In this document: one piece after another, positions 1 to 5,591 of the stretch
How the letters are laid out: each line of letters starts with the position of its first letter
Position numbering within the stretch: position 1 is the stretch's first letter
Assembly: GCA_022798035.1 (NCBI GenBank)
Contig: JAAWLS010000137.1
Span: forward strand, 1 to 6,704
DNA: 6,704 nucleotides
DNA from: Lachnospiraceae bacterium
Lineage (GTDB): Bacteria; Bacillota; Clostridia; Lachnospirales; Lachnospiraceae
Reading direction: 5' to 3'
Position numbers and translations under genes: made by a program
The notes under the pieces: model-generated
The model's input: only the letters and a program-made list of their open reading frames with translations
Databases searched by the model: none
Told to the model about the DNA's origin: nothing

Positions 1-1160
1 CTAAAATCAACATTGATATTCTGGAATTGTGTGCCAAGAGCCGACATGTTAAATCCTATTGTACTGCTTCCCTCTGCTCCAATCCAGTTAAACTTTCCGG
101 CAACTCCGCCGCCCTGATAGAAATCAAGCTGAGCGCCAGTAATATTGTCTGTGTGGGTATAAGTAGCAGACTGTCCGTTCTGCTGAATATTAGCTGGATT
201 AAATTGTGTCACCTGGTCGCCGGTGAGACCGAAAATTTCTGTCACTGTATAAGATACCGTACCGTTTTCATATTTATTTGTTGCTGTATTATAGGTCAGC
301 TCAACGCCGTTCTTATCTGTAATTGTACCGCCATTGTTGTAGATAAAACCAGACTGCAGTTTAAAGTGTCTGTCAACTGTAGTATTCGTTCCGAATATTT
401 TATCCAGTGTGTTGTTGGCCGGGTCCTGATTCAGATAATCATTTAAAATGGAATGATTGTTGGCGTCCAGAATGTCTGTCAGCTCTACGGTGTATCTCTG
501 CTCGTCTTCATCCACCATCTTTACGGCAAACTTTGCATTATAGCTGTAGCCAAGCGCATCATAAAATCCCAGGCTCATGACGTATCCGCCGTCAGAATTT
601 ACCTGTATATTCTTGGAATCCAGTACACCGCTTACAGTTGCCTGCGTAGTTGCCTCTGGCGGAGATGTCAGATTTGCTTCCGTCATAATCTTCAGTGGTG
701 AAACAGTGTCTTTACGGATATCACCGGTAGTCGGGTCCACCTGCCATCCCATTACGGTATAACCGTTTGCCTTGGTAGCAAGATTGCCGGCTCCGTCAAC
801 ATAGAAAGAACCTGCCTTGGTAAAGAGATTCTCATTACCATTGTTGACAATAAAGAAACTGTCTCCTGTGATTTTCAAATCCCAGCCGTCTCCTGTGGTC
901 TGAGTTGATCCCGGAGAAGTGATATTCACAGATGTAGAACCTGTGGTAACACCAAGACCGATTTGCTTCGCGTTGACACCGCCCTTCGTTGCAGTTGCCC
1001 CTGATGCACCAGACATATTCTGATACATAATTTCACTGAACGTAGTGCTAGAAGATTTGAATGCAACGGTATTTACATTTGCAATATTATTACCAATTAC
1101 GTCCATCTTTGTCTGATGTGTTTTTAATCCTGCCACACCAGAATACAATGCTCTCATCAT
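1..1160 (-). CDS. flgE: Flagellar hook protein FlgE (3' end off the window)
   Basis: FlgE is the subunit of the extracellular hook, the universal joint between rod and filament, exported through the flagellar type III apparatus. From the ATG at 1160 the frame stays open for 386 codons to the window edge. The N-terminus has the rod/hook signature (residues 1-16 MMRALYSGVAGLKTHQ, then NNIANVNTVAFKSS at 24-37). The conserved stretch GVNAKQIGLGV (61-71) follows, then TGDSFFIVNN (98-107), the counterpart of the usual GdGFF block. Residues about 165-386 are the Thr/Asn-rich outer hook domains. The conserved C-terminal helix of the family is not reached, so the full protein is longer than the 264-residue B. 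subtilis FlgE and probably exceeds 450 residues (inference). Two ATGs stand in tandem (1160 and 1157). AGGAGG at 1171-1176 lies 10 nt before the first. An FxxxΦ motif (FSEIM, 41-45) fits an early export signal. FlgG and other rod proteins share the N-terminus, but length and position after flgD favour FlgE. Confidence 0.95.
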   Translation of the reverse strand, partial: MMRALYSGVAGLKTHQTKMDVIGNNIANVNTVAFKSSSTTFSEIMYQNMSGASGATATKGGVNAKQIGLGVTTGSTSVNITSPGSTQTTGDGWDLKITGDSFFIVNNGNENLFTKAGSFYVDGAGNLATKANGYTVMGWQVDPTTGDIRKDTVSPLKIMTEANLTSPPEATTQATVSGVLDSKNIQVNSDGGYVMSLGFYDALGYSYNAKFAVKMVDEDEQRYTVELTDILDANNHSILNDYLNQDPANNTLDKIFGTNTTVDRHFKLQSGFIYNNGGTITDKNGVELTYNTATNKYENGTVSYTVTEIFGLTGDQVTQFNPANIQQNGQSATYTHTDNITGAQLDFYQGGGVAGKFNWIGAEGSSTIGFNMSALGTQFQNINVDF

Positions 1161-1239
1161 AACGAAATGACCTCCTGATTCTTGTTGCCGTACGACCTCT
1201 TCTGTCATTCCAAGGTCTATTGCCTCCTCTTAGGTCCGG
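1161..1239 (-). promoter_or_regulatory. flgE leader with two Shine-Dalgarno-like sites and an in-frame upstream ATG
   Basis: This 79-nt spacer separates the TIGR02530 gene stop from flgE. AGGAGG at 1171-1176 is the site that fits the conserved FlgE start at 1160. A second purine-rich site, GAGGAGG at 1223-1229, lies further upstream. An ATG at 1208 is in frame with flgE and would add 16 residues (MTEEVVRQQESGGHFV) in front of the conserved MMRALYSG. Its distance from the upstream site is 14 nt, which is long. An in-frame TAA lies a few codons above that ATG. I chose 1160 because FlgE homologues begin at the MxRxLYSG sequence and because the 1171-1176 site would be buried in the longer version. 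Confidence 0.55.
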
Positions 1240-1638
1240 CTATATGATTACGGCTCCATCAATATTTGTATATATGTTCTCATTAGACTCTGTATAATCC
1301 ATTGCCGTTACCACTGTCTTGTTGGGCACGTTCACAATAAAAGAATATGAGTCAACAATGACAAGGGATTCTTTCATTCCCTTCGCTTCTGCTTTTTCCG
1401 CCCCTGTTTCCAAACGTTCTTTCTGCTCCGTGGAAAGTTCAATATTCCTGCTTTGCAGACGCATAGAAGCATGTTTGGAAAACTTCAGTACAGAACTATC
1501 GCTCACAGACTGTTTCTGTTTTAAAATCTCACCAAAAGAAAGTTTTCCTTCCGGAACTCCCGCCTCCTGGCTGTTTGTCCGCAGATACTTATCTGTAATC
1601 TGTTCAATGGAAGAGAATTGATTTGAAATTTTATTCAT
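1240..1638 (-). CDS. TIGR02530-type flagellar operon protein of unknown function
   Basis: This is a 132-residue protein whose sequence and position, between flgD and flgE, match the conserved family TIGR02530 (flagellar operon protein). No biochemical role for the family is known to me. Residues 51-66 (LKFSKHASMRLQSRNI) form the conserved His/Arg block. A charged helix follows (about 69-88). Residues 90-114 look like beta strands around VNVPNKTVVTAMD, and the protein ends in the conserved ENIYTNIDGAVII. There is no signal peptide, membrane segment or cysteine. The first 50 residues are polar and variable except for SFGEIL (34-39), an FxxxΦ motif like the export-gate recognition motif of rod and hook proteins. 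The ATG at 1638 has GGAG seven nt upstream. The start of flgD's spacer and the flgE leader flank it at 64 and 79 nt, consistent with one operon. Export as a minor hook or rod component, or a cytoplasmic assembly factor, are both possible. Confidence 0.85.
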   Translation of the reverse strand: MNKISNQFSSIEQITDKYLRTNSQEAGVPEGKLSFGEILKQKQSVSDSSVLKFSKHASMRLQSRNIELSTEQKERLETGAEKAEAKGMKESLVIVDSYSFIVNVPNKTVVTAMDYTESNENIYTNIDGAVII

Positions 1639-1670
1639 AATATCTCTCCGTTCTTAAGCTTCCCTGCTAA

Positions 1671-1690
1671 CCTGTACACAACTGTACAAG
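1671..1690 (-). repeat. Small hairpin / twin TGTACA palindromes in the flgD-TIGR02530 spacer
   Basis: On the transcribed strand CTTGTACA and TGTACAGG can pair over 8 bp (one G-U pair) around a GTTG loop. The same sequence contains two TGTACA palindromes (1673-1678 and 1683-1688) placed exactly 10 bp apart, with a GGTACC palindrome next to them (1690-1695). No U-run follows, so it is not a standard intrinsic terminator. It could be an mRNA stability or processing element or chance; which one cannot be told from the sequence. Confidence 0.4.
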
Positions 1691-1702
1691 GTACCGTCCC
1701 TG

Positions 1703-2452
1703 TTATTTTTTGCCGTCTTGGCTGGTACTGTCATCCTTGTTGTCCGTACCTTCTGTACCTTCTGTGGAATCTTCTTTGTCGTCAGAACCACCTACATTAT
1801 CAGAATCATCGCCTAACAACTCATTCATCTTTGCAATCAATTGTTTGAACTTATCCAGCTCATCTTTGCAGTATCTTGCAATATGAGCCTTCTGATAACT
1901 GGTAAGACTGTCATACGCAGCTGCAATCGCATTCAGTTTGGTCTTGTCAGAAAGGGTCAGCTTATCCGGGTCTGGCATTTCTCCCACTGCCTCTTTGAAA
2001 TCTTCTGCAATCAAAGTTGCATCCAAATATTCATCATCCACTACCGTATCAAGGTCATCCAGATTATACCATGCATCATCTATGGAAAGGTACGTCTTGC
2101 TGCCTTCTTTTCTGACCTGGTCTACTCTTCCAGAGACATAATTGGTCTCACCATTGTTGGTTATTGCCATAATTACAGTCTTTCCAACCAAACTAGTCGC
2201 CTGAGCCGTTTCCATGCTGGCGCGCATATTCTGCATTTCTTCCAAAGAGGAAAAAGTTGCCAACTGCGAAATGTACTCTGTGTTGGAAGTAGGCTCTAAT
2301 GGGTCCTGATACTTCATCTGAGCTACCAAAAGCTGTAAAAATGCTTCTTTATCCAAGCTGCTGTTGCTGTCCCTTTTCTCTTCTGTCTCTTTTGCATTCG
2401 GGTCGTAACCATTTACAATTTCCCCATCTTTAACTGGTACTGTTACCGACAT
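1703..2452 (-). CDS. flgD: Flagellar hook-cap assembly protein FlgD with an extra C-terminal module
   Basis: FlgD sits at the tip of the growing hook and allows FlgE to polymerise; it is exported by the flagellar type III system. Residues 33-54 hold the family core (LDKEAFLQLLVAQMKYQDPL), followed by EPTSNTEYISQLATFSSLEEM (53-73), the most conserved part of FlgD. Residues 88-140 (LVGKTVIM, SGRVDQV, YLSIDDAWYNLDDL) fit the short beta domain of Firmicutes FlgD. That normally ends the protein: B. subtilis FlgD has about 140 residues, whereas this one has 249. The additional 109 residues comprise a helical module (158-213, with LTLSDK, AAYDSLTSYQKAH) resembling helical repeats of Firmicutes surface proteins, and an acidic Ser/Thr/Gly/Asp tail (214-249). 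The ATG at 2452 follows AAAGGAG at a good distance. The gene starts 21 nt after the fliK stop. The FlgD assignment is secure; the source of the extension is inference. Confidence 0.95.
   Translation of the reverse strand: MSVTVPVKDGEIVNGYDPNAKETEEKRDSNSSLDKEAFLQLLVAQMKYQDPLEPTSNTEYISQLATFSSLEEMQNMRASMETAQATSLVGKTVIMAITNNGETNYVSGRVDQVRKEGSKTYLSIDDAWYNLDDLDTVVDDEYLDATLIAEDFKEAVGEMPDPDKLTLSDKTKLNAIAAAYDSLTSYQKAHIARYCKDELDKFKQLIAKMNELLGDDSDNVGGSDDKEDSTEGTEGTDNKDDSTSQDGKK
1746..1763 (-). repeat. Perfect 9-bp tandem duplication in the flgD tail
   Basis: GTACCTTCT occurs twice back to back on the plus strand. On the coding strand it encodes Glu-Gly-Thr twice within the acidic tail of FlgD. Because the unit is a multiple of three, gain or loss of a copy would change tail length without breaking the frame. 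Confidence 0.7.
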
Positions 2453-2473
2453 ATCATCTCTCCTTTCTAAATC

Positions 2474-3994
2474 TTATGCGGTCAAATCCACACTGTTCCC
2501 CTGTTCTGTCATAATCTTTGCTGCAAGGCTTTCCTCTTCAGACATTATCCCTTCCAGCTCATCCGGATGATTCAGGTTAATATTCCTCCTGGATGATTTC
2601 TGAGAATCTGCCTCCTGCTGCTCCTGGGCGGGATTTTGCTGGTTTTCTTCCAGATTGCGTTCAAATTCATGGCTCGCAATTGTCACTTCAATGGCTTCCA
2701 CTTTGATACCTTGCTGATTCATATTTTCTTTCAATATGGCAACCTGATTTTCCAAAGCTTCTTTTACAGCTTCATTCTGTGCTGCAAGCTGAGCCGTAAT
2801 CACACCTTCTCTGGAAACCACCTGAAGGTATACTTTACCCAGATTTGCCGGATTCAACTGCATCTCAATAGAAGATTCCGCCTGACTTACCATAACTCTC
2901 GTCATATGGCTTACCTGGCGCATAATCTCTTCCACATTCACTCTGGTCTGTACCACAGTCTGTGTTACTTCTACAGCCTGTCCTTGATTCACCGTCTGAG
3001 CGGTAGTCTGATATGTTACCTGCTGCTGAGGATGTTCTGTCTTTTCAGAACTTTTGGAACTGGTATTTTGCGCTGTCTCTGACAATGATTTGCCAAATTC
3101 TTCATTCGCCTCTTCTTGTTCCGGCGCTTCCTGTTCCATCTCCTGAGCTTCTGCTGCGGATGTGGTGCTCTCCTGTTGTGCCTCTTTCGGATTGTCGGGA
3201 TGTTCCACAGCTTCCTGTTGATTCGTATTCTGAATTTTTTGGTTTTCTGGAGAAATAACTTGGGTTGTCTCTGCCTGTTTCGTTTCTTCCGGCGTGAGAG
3301 ATTCCACAGAAGAACTTTCTGTAAGCTGCGGTTCCACATTCTCTGCTTCTTGCAGCTCCTGCGGGGGCAGTTCACTTTCTGTCATTTCCGAAGTCTGTTT
3401 CAGAAACTGCGCCATTTCTTCCGGTGTAAGATTTAACTCTTCTGCCAAATTTTGAGATAATTCTCCAATGCTTTTGAGAATCTGCTGAAAATCTCCGTTA
3501 AGCAGCAACTCTCCTACGTCTTCACTTCCCGTCAGTTCCATTACAAGATTAGTCAGATTTGAAACATCTGTCAAATCAAAAACGGTAAGTCCCAGAGCCT
3601 CTAATGCTTCCTTTACTTCCTCTTCTGTAACGCCCAGCTCTTCTGCCACAGCCTCTGTCACTTTCTCTTCAAAGGTTGTCAGCTTCTCTTCTGTGTCCGT
3701 TGGCAGTTTGTCTTGAAAATCCGTATTGCTGTTCTTAATCATAGAGTCTTCTTTCCATCCTGTCTTAGAAGTCTCTTTTGTAAAAGCTTCCTGATTCGTA
3801 ATTTCCAATTCAACTTTTGAAGGCTGAATCATGTTCCCGTTCCAAAGGGACGAATTCTGCTTTCCTCCGCCTGCTGTCTGACTTAACAGAGCCCCAAAAA
3901 CCGGATTATTTTCCTGTTGAACATTTTTCTGCGTATTTACCAGTTCCGGCCCCTTTATCAGAGCTGCAATCTGAGATATTCTACTGCTGGTCAT
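2474..3994 (-). CDS. fliK: Flagellar hook-length control protein FliK
   Basis: FliK is a secreted ruler that measures hook length and, through its C-terminal domain, makes FlhB switch from hook to filament substrates. The 506-residue product has the expected build. A short export region comes first (ISQIAALI near the start, FGALL at 33-37). Next is a helical region (about 104-204) with two similar copies, AEELGVTEEEV (117-127) and AEELNLTPEEM (184-194). A long Gln/Glu/Ser/Thr-rich, probably disordered spacer follows (about 204-340). The C-terminal FliK domain (about 350-445) carries the signature MQLNPANLGKVYLQV (378-392). The tail ends SVDLTA, resembling a conserved ending I recall from clostridial FliK. 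I chose the ATG at 3994 because AGGAGG lies seven nt upstream; an in-frame ATG at 4012 would place that site inside the gene. The gene has little N-terminal identity to model FliK, which is normal for this fast-evolving family. Confidence 0.93.
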   Translation of the reverse strand: MTSSRISQIAALIKGPELVNTQKNVQQENNPVFGALLSQTAGGGKQNSSLWNGNMIQPSKVELEITNQEAFTKETSKTGWKEDSMIKNSNTDFQDKLPTDTEEKLTTFEEKVTEAVAEELGVTEEEVKEALEALGLTVFDLTDVSNLTNLVMELTGSEDVGELLLNGDFQQILKSIGELSQNLAEELNLTPEEMAQFLKQTSEMTESELPPQELQEAENVEPQLTESSSVESLTPEETKQAETTQVISPENQKIQNTNQQEAVEHPDNPKEAQQESTTSAAEAQEMEQEAPEQEEANEEFGKSLSETAQNTSSKSSEKTEHPQQQVTYQTTAQTVNQGQAVEVTQTVVQTRVNVEEIMRQVSHMTRVMVSQAESSIEMQLNPANLGKVYLQVVSREGVITAQLAAQNEAVKEALENQVAILKENMNQQGIKVEAIEVTIASHEFERNLEENQQNPAQEQQEADSQKSSRRNINLNHPDELEGIMSEEESLAAKIMTEQGNSVDLTA

Positions 3995-4000
3995 TCCTTC

Positions 4001-4009
4001 TCCTCCTTT
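4001..4009 (-). promoter_or_regulatory. Ribosome binding site of fliK
   Basis: AAAGGAGGA on the coding strand, with AGGAGG seven nt before the ATG at 3994. This is a near-perfect Shine-Dalgarno site and decides the start in favour of 3994 over the in-frame ATG at 4012, which lies just before the site. Confidence 0.85.
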
Positions 4010-4017
4010 CATTAAGA

Positions 4018-4209
4018 TTATTTATTATATGATTCCCTGAGGAACCCTATAACCGGATATTTGGGATTCAGAGGTTTGAAACTGTTTTGTTTCAGTTGCC
4101 AATCCCATGGTATCAAAAGGTCTTGCTGCCTTTTGGCACTGTGAATCCTCTTGTGGTGCAAAATCTCTTCAACACCCGAATTTACTGCAAAAATTTCCCT
4201 CCTGGCTTC
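4018..4209 (-). other. motE-fliK gap with a 63-codon open frame following the motE stop
   Basis: After the TAG that ends the MotE-like gene (4210-4212) the same reading frame continues for 63 sense codons to a TAA at 4018-4020, 23 nt before the fliK ATG. The conceptual peptide is basic and contains stretches such as VEEILHHKRIHSAKRQQ, LLIPWDWQLKQ and NPKYPVIGFLRESYNK. There is no ATG or GTG in this frame. The only common alternative start is a TTG at 4161, which has just a weak GAAGAG close to it. A 63-codon gap in stops is expected by chance a few percent of the time. It may be a small gene with an unusual start, a former C-terminal extension or separate gene that has decayed, or simply spacer. 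I do not recognise the peptide and give it no function. Confidence 0.3.
4198..4203 (-). promoter_or_regulatory. Orphan Shine-Dalgarno site after the motE stop
   Basis: AGGAGG begins six nt after the motE-like TAG. The only start codon at proper spacing (seven nt) is the TTG at 4188-4190, but it is followed by CAG and then TAA, giving a two-residue frame. The fliK ATG is 203 nt away, so this site does not serve fliK directly. It is either a remnant of a lost small gene, part of a start-stop regulatory element, or chance. Confidence 0.4.
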
Positions 4210-5073
4210 CTACGGCTCCATCATCTTGGTAATTCTGGCTGCCACTTCGGAATCCATAGCTGCAAGAATCTTTCCTCTCGCATCTGTGTCCATATTCTGC
4301 AGTATTTTTACCACTAATTTCAGATTATCCTGCATTGCCTCCATAATTGCCGCCGCCTGTTTGGGCTTCATTCCGGAGTAAGTCTGAGCATATTCCTGAA
4401 TCTTGGCATCTGCCTCCTGCTGCTGAATTACCTGCTTATATAAAACTTCTGCATTTGCCGGGTCAATGCTCTCATAATATGCTCTATATTCAGATATATC
4501 GGGTGCATTTTCATTGAACACAACCTCTTTGTAGAATTTCGTTTTTTCCTCCTCAAAGGCTGACTGCTCGTTCTCAAACTCCCTAAGTCTTGCTACCTCT
4601 GCCTCCAGCTGGGCCACACTGTCGGAACTGCCCTTTGACTGAGACTGCGCATCAGAAAGCTCCACTTCCAGCTCTTTGATTCGGCCTATGGCCTCATCCA
4701 ATGTGGTATAGGGATACTGAGCATCCACTACAGGTTCATCTGCTGTCTCCGGCAAAATCTTGTTGATTACCGGAACATCTTTCAAAATAGGCTGAAGAAC
4801 GGTTGAGCCGAATCCTCCGATATCCATTTTAATCACAAGAGCCAGAATTGCCAGCCAAATCAAAATAAAAACAATGGTTGCAATAATTACAGCTGCTTTA
4901 CTTCCGCCGCCTTCGTTTTCCTCCTCCGGCGCCTCCTCCTGCATCTGCTTCTTTTCTGCTTTCTTTTGAGCCTTTTCTTCCTTCTTTCTGGCTCTCTCTG
5001 CTTTCTTTTTCGCTTTTTTGTCTAAAGCTCCTGTCTCTTCCTGGTCCAGAGAATCTAAGATTTCTTCCGCCAT
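4210..5073 (-). CDS. MotE/YlxF-like single-pass membrane flagellar protein
   Basis: The 287-residue product has four parts. A cytoplasmic N-terminus is very rich in Lys and Glu (about 17-46). One membrane segment follows (about 60-82, AAVIIATIVFILIWLAILAL). A coiled coil comes next (about 124-185, KELEVELSDAQ, QLEAEVARLREFENE). The C-terminal domain (about 227-287) has the repeated helical pattern of the MotE and MgtE-N families (MKPKQAAAIMEAM, KILQNMDTDARGKILAAM). The positive-inside rule puts the coiled coil and C-terminus outside the membrane. The position between fliJ and fliK matches ylxF of B. subtilis. MotE in alphaproteobacteria is a periplasmic chaperone for a motility protein, and the related FlbB of spirochetes is a basal-body collar protein; the role in Gram-positives is unsettled. 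A GTG at 5085 is possible, but AAGGTGG at 5082-5088 sits eight nt before the ATG at 5073 and overlaps the GTG, so I chose 5073. It begins 65 nt after fliJ; I see nothing else in that spacer. Confidence 0.85.
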   Translation of the reverse strand: MAEEILDSLDQEETGALDKKAKKKAERARKKEEKAQKKAEKKQMQEEAPEEENEGGGSKAAVIIATIVFILIWLAILALVIKMDIGGFGSTVLQPILKDVPVINKILPETADEPVVDAQYPYTTLDEAIGRIKELEVELSDAQSQSKGSSDSVAQLEAEVARLREFENEQSAFEEEKTKFYKEVVFNENAPDISEYRAYYESIDPANAEVLYKQVIQQQEADAKIQEYAQTYSGMKPKQAAAIMEAMQDNLKLVVKILQNMDTDARGKILAAMDSEVAARITKMMEP

Positions 5074-5081
5074 ACTATCCA

Positions 5082-5088
5082 CCACCTT
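5082..5088 (-). promoter_or_regulatory. Ribosome binding site of the MotE-like gene
   Basis: AAGGTGG on the coding strand, eight nt before the ATG at 5073. An upstream in-frame GTG (5083-5085) lies inside this site and is therefore an unlikely start. Confidence 0.7.
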
Positions 5089-5138
5089 ATTTTATCTGTG
5101 TATCATCGTCTCCGCATAATCAGTTTCTATAAACTTTT

Positions 5139-5588
5139 CTATTCTATCTGTACATGGTTATGAGTAAAACTTACCAGCTCATCCACTGCCTTGCTCTCTT
5201 CTTTTTCTAATTCTTTTTTGAATTCATCAAAGGCTTTTTCCCGCAGAATTTCATGTGTTTTGCGCTCTATCATCACATCCTGCAAACGCTGTCTTGCACT
5301 TTCCAGATTGCGCTCCGCCACATGTACGGCCACTACCTGATTTCGGATTTCTCCTTTCATTGTCTCAATGGCAATACGGTTTACTTTAATTGCCTGAAAA
5401 TCCAATTTGTCCGATACAAGCTTTTTTGCCTGAGCCTCATATCCCTGTTTGCGCTGATGCAGTCCTTCCAGCTTCTCCTCCTCCCGGTTCAGCTTCGCCG
5501 CTGCAAGGGAAAAAGAAGTTTTAGCCTGGGTCTCCAGCTTGTATTTCACATTCAAAATATTCTGCATCTTATATGTAAACTTTGCCAT
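5139..5588 (-). CDS. fliJ: Flagellar export protein FliJ
   Basis: FliJ is a small cytoplasmic coiled-coil protein that inserts into the FliI ATPase ring, like the gamma subunit of F-type ATPase, links it to FlhA, and helps recycle export chaperones. The 149-residue length is typical (about 147 in model species). The start MAKFTYKMQNILNVKYKLE is the family's N-terminal pattern. The rest is almost continuous charged helix with heptad-like spacing and no proline. The C-terminal stretch around ERKTHEILREKAFDEFKKEL (108-127) followed by ESKAVDELVSF (131-141) fits the conserved end of Firmicutes FliJ. Its ATG is three nt after the fliI stop, and its ribosome binding site lies inside the end of fliI, so translation of the two is probably coupled. 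Individual FliJ proteins are weakly conserved, but position and pattern together make the call firm. Confidence 0.93.
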   Translation of the reverse strand: MAKFTYKMQNILNVKYKLETQAKTSFSLAAAKLNREEEKLEGLHQRKQGYEAQAKKLVSDKLDFQAIKVNRIAIETMKGEIRNQVVAVHVAERNLESARQRLQDVMIERKTHEILREKAFDEFKKELEKEESKAVDELVSFTHNHVQIE

Positions 5589-5591
5589 AAT

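Noticed and set aside
27..446. Plus-strand open frame of 139 codons
   Set aside because: It lies antisense to flgE, has no good ribosome binding site, and its composition (Cys, Ile, Val rich) is that of a reverse-complement shadow.
453..762. Two short overlapping plus-strand frames
   Set aside because: Both are antisense to the clearly coding flgE frame and resemble no known family.
1841..2299. Plus-strand frame of 152 codons
   Set aside because: It is opposite the well-conserved FlgD core; no start signal or family pattern.
3016..3375. Minus-strand 119-codon Arg/Lys-rich frame inside fliK
   Set aside because: It is an out-of-frame reading of GAA/CAG-rich fliK codons, which become AGA/AAG codons; the fliK frame has the conserved domains on both sides.
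2636..3436. Several plus-strand frames rich in Phe, Leu and Cys
   Set aside because: They are the complement of the Glu/Gln-rich part of fliK, whose codons give Phe, Leu and Ser on the other strand.
2474..4012. ATG start at 4012 for fliK
   Set aside because: It would put the strong AGGAGG inside the gene; the ATG at 3994 has that site at ideal spacing.
4074..4102. Possible hairpin in the motE-fliK gap (GAAAC/GTTTC and AACTG/CAGTT)
   Set aside because: The stems are only 5 bp, compete with each other, and are not followed by a U-run, so they do not support a terminator.
4087..4381. Two plus-strand frames across the motE-fliK gap and motE end
   Set aside because: They run antisense into the conserved MotE C-terminal domain and lack ribosome binding sites; the gap itself is better described on the coding strand.
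4210..5085. GTG start at 5085 for the MotE-like gene
   Set aside because: The GTG lies within the ribosome binding site that serves the ATG at 5073.
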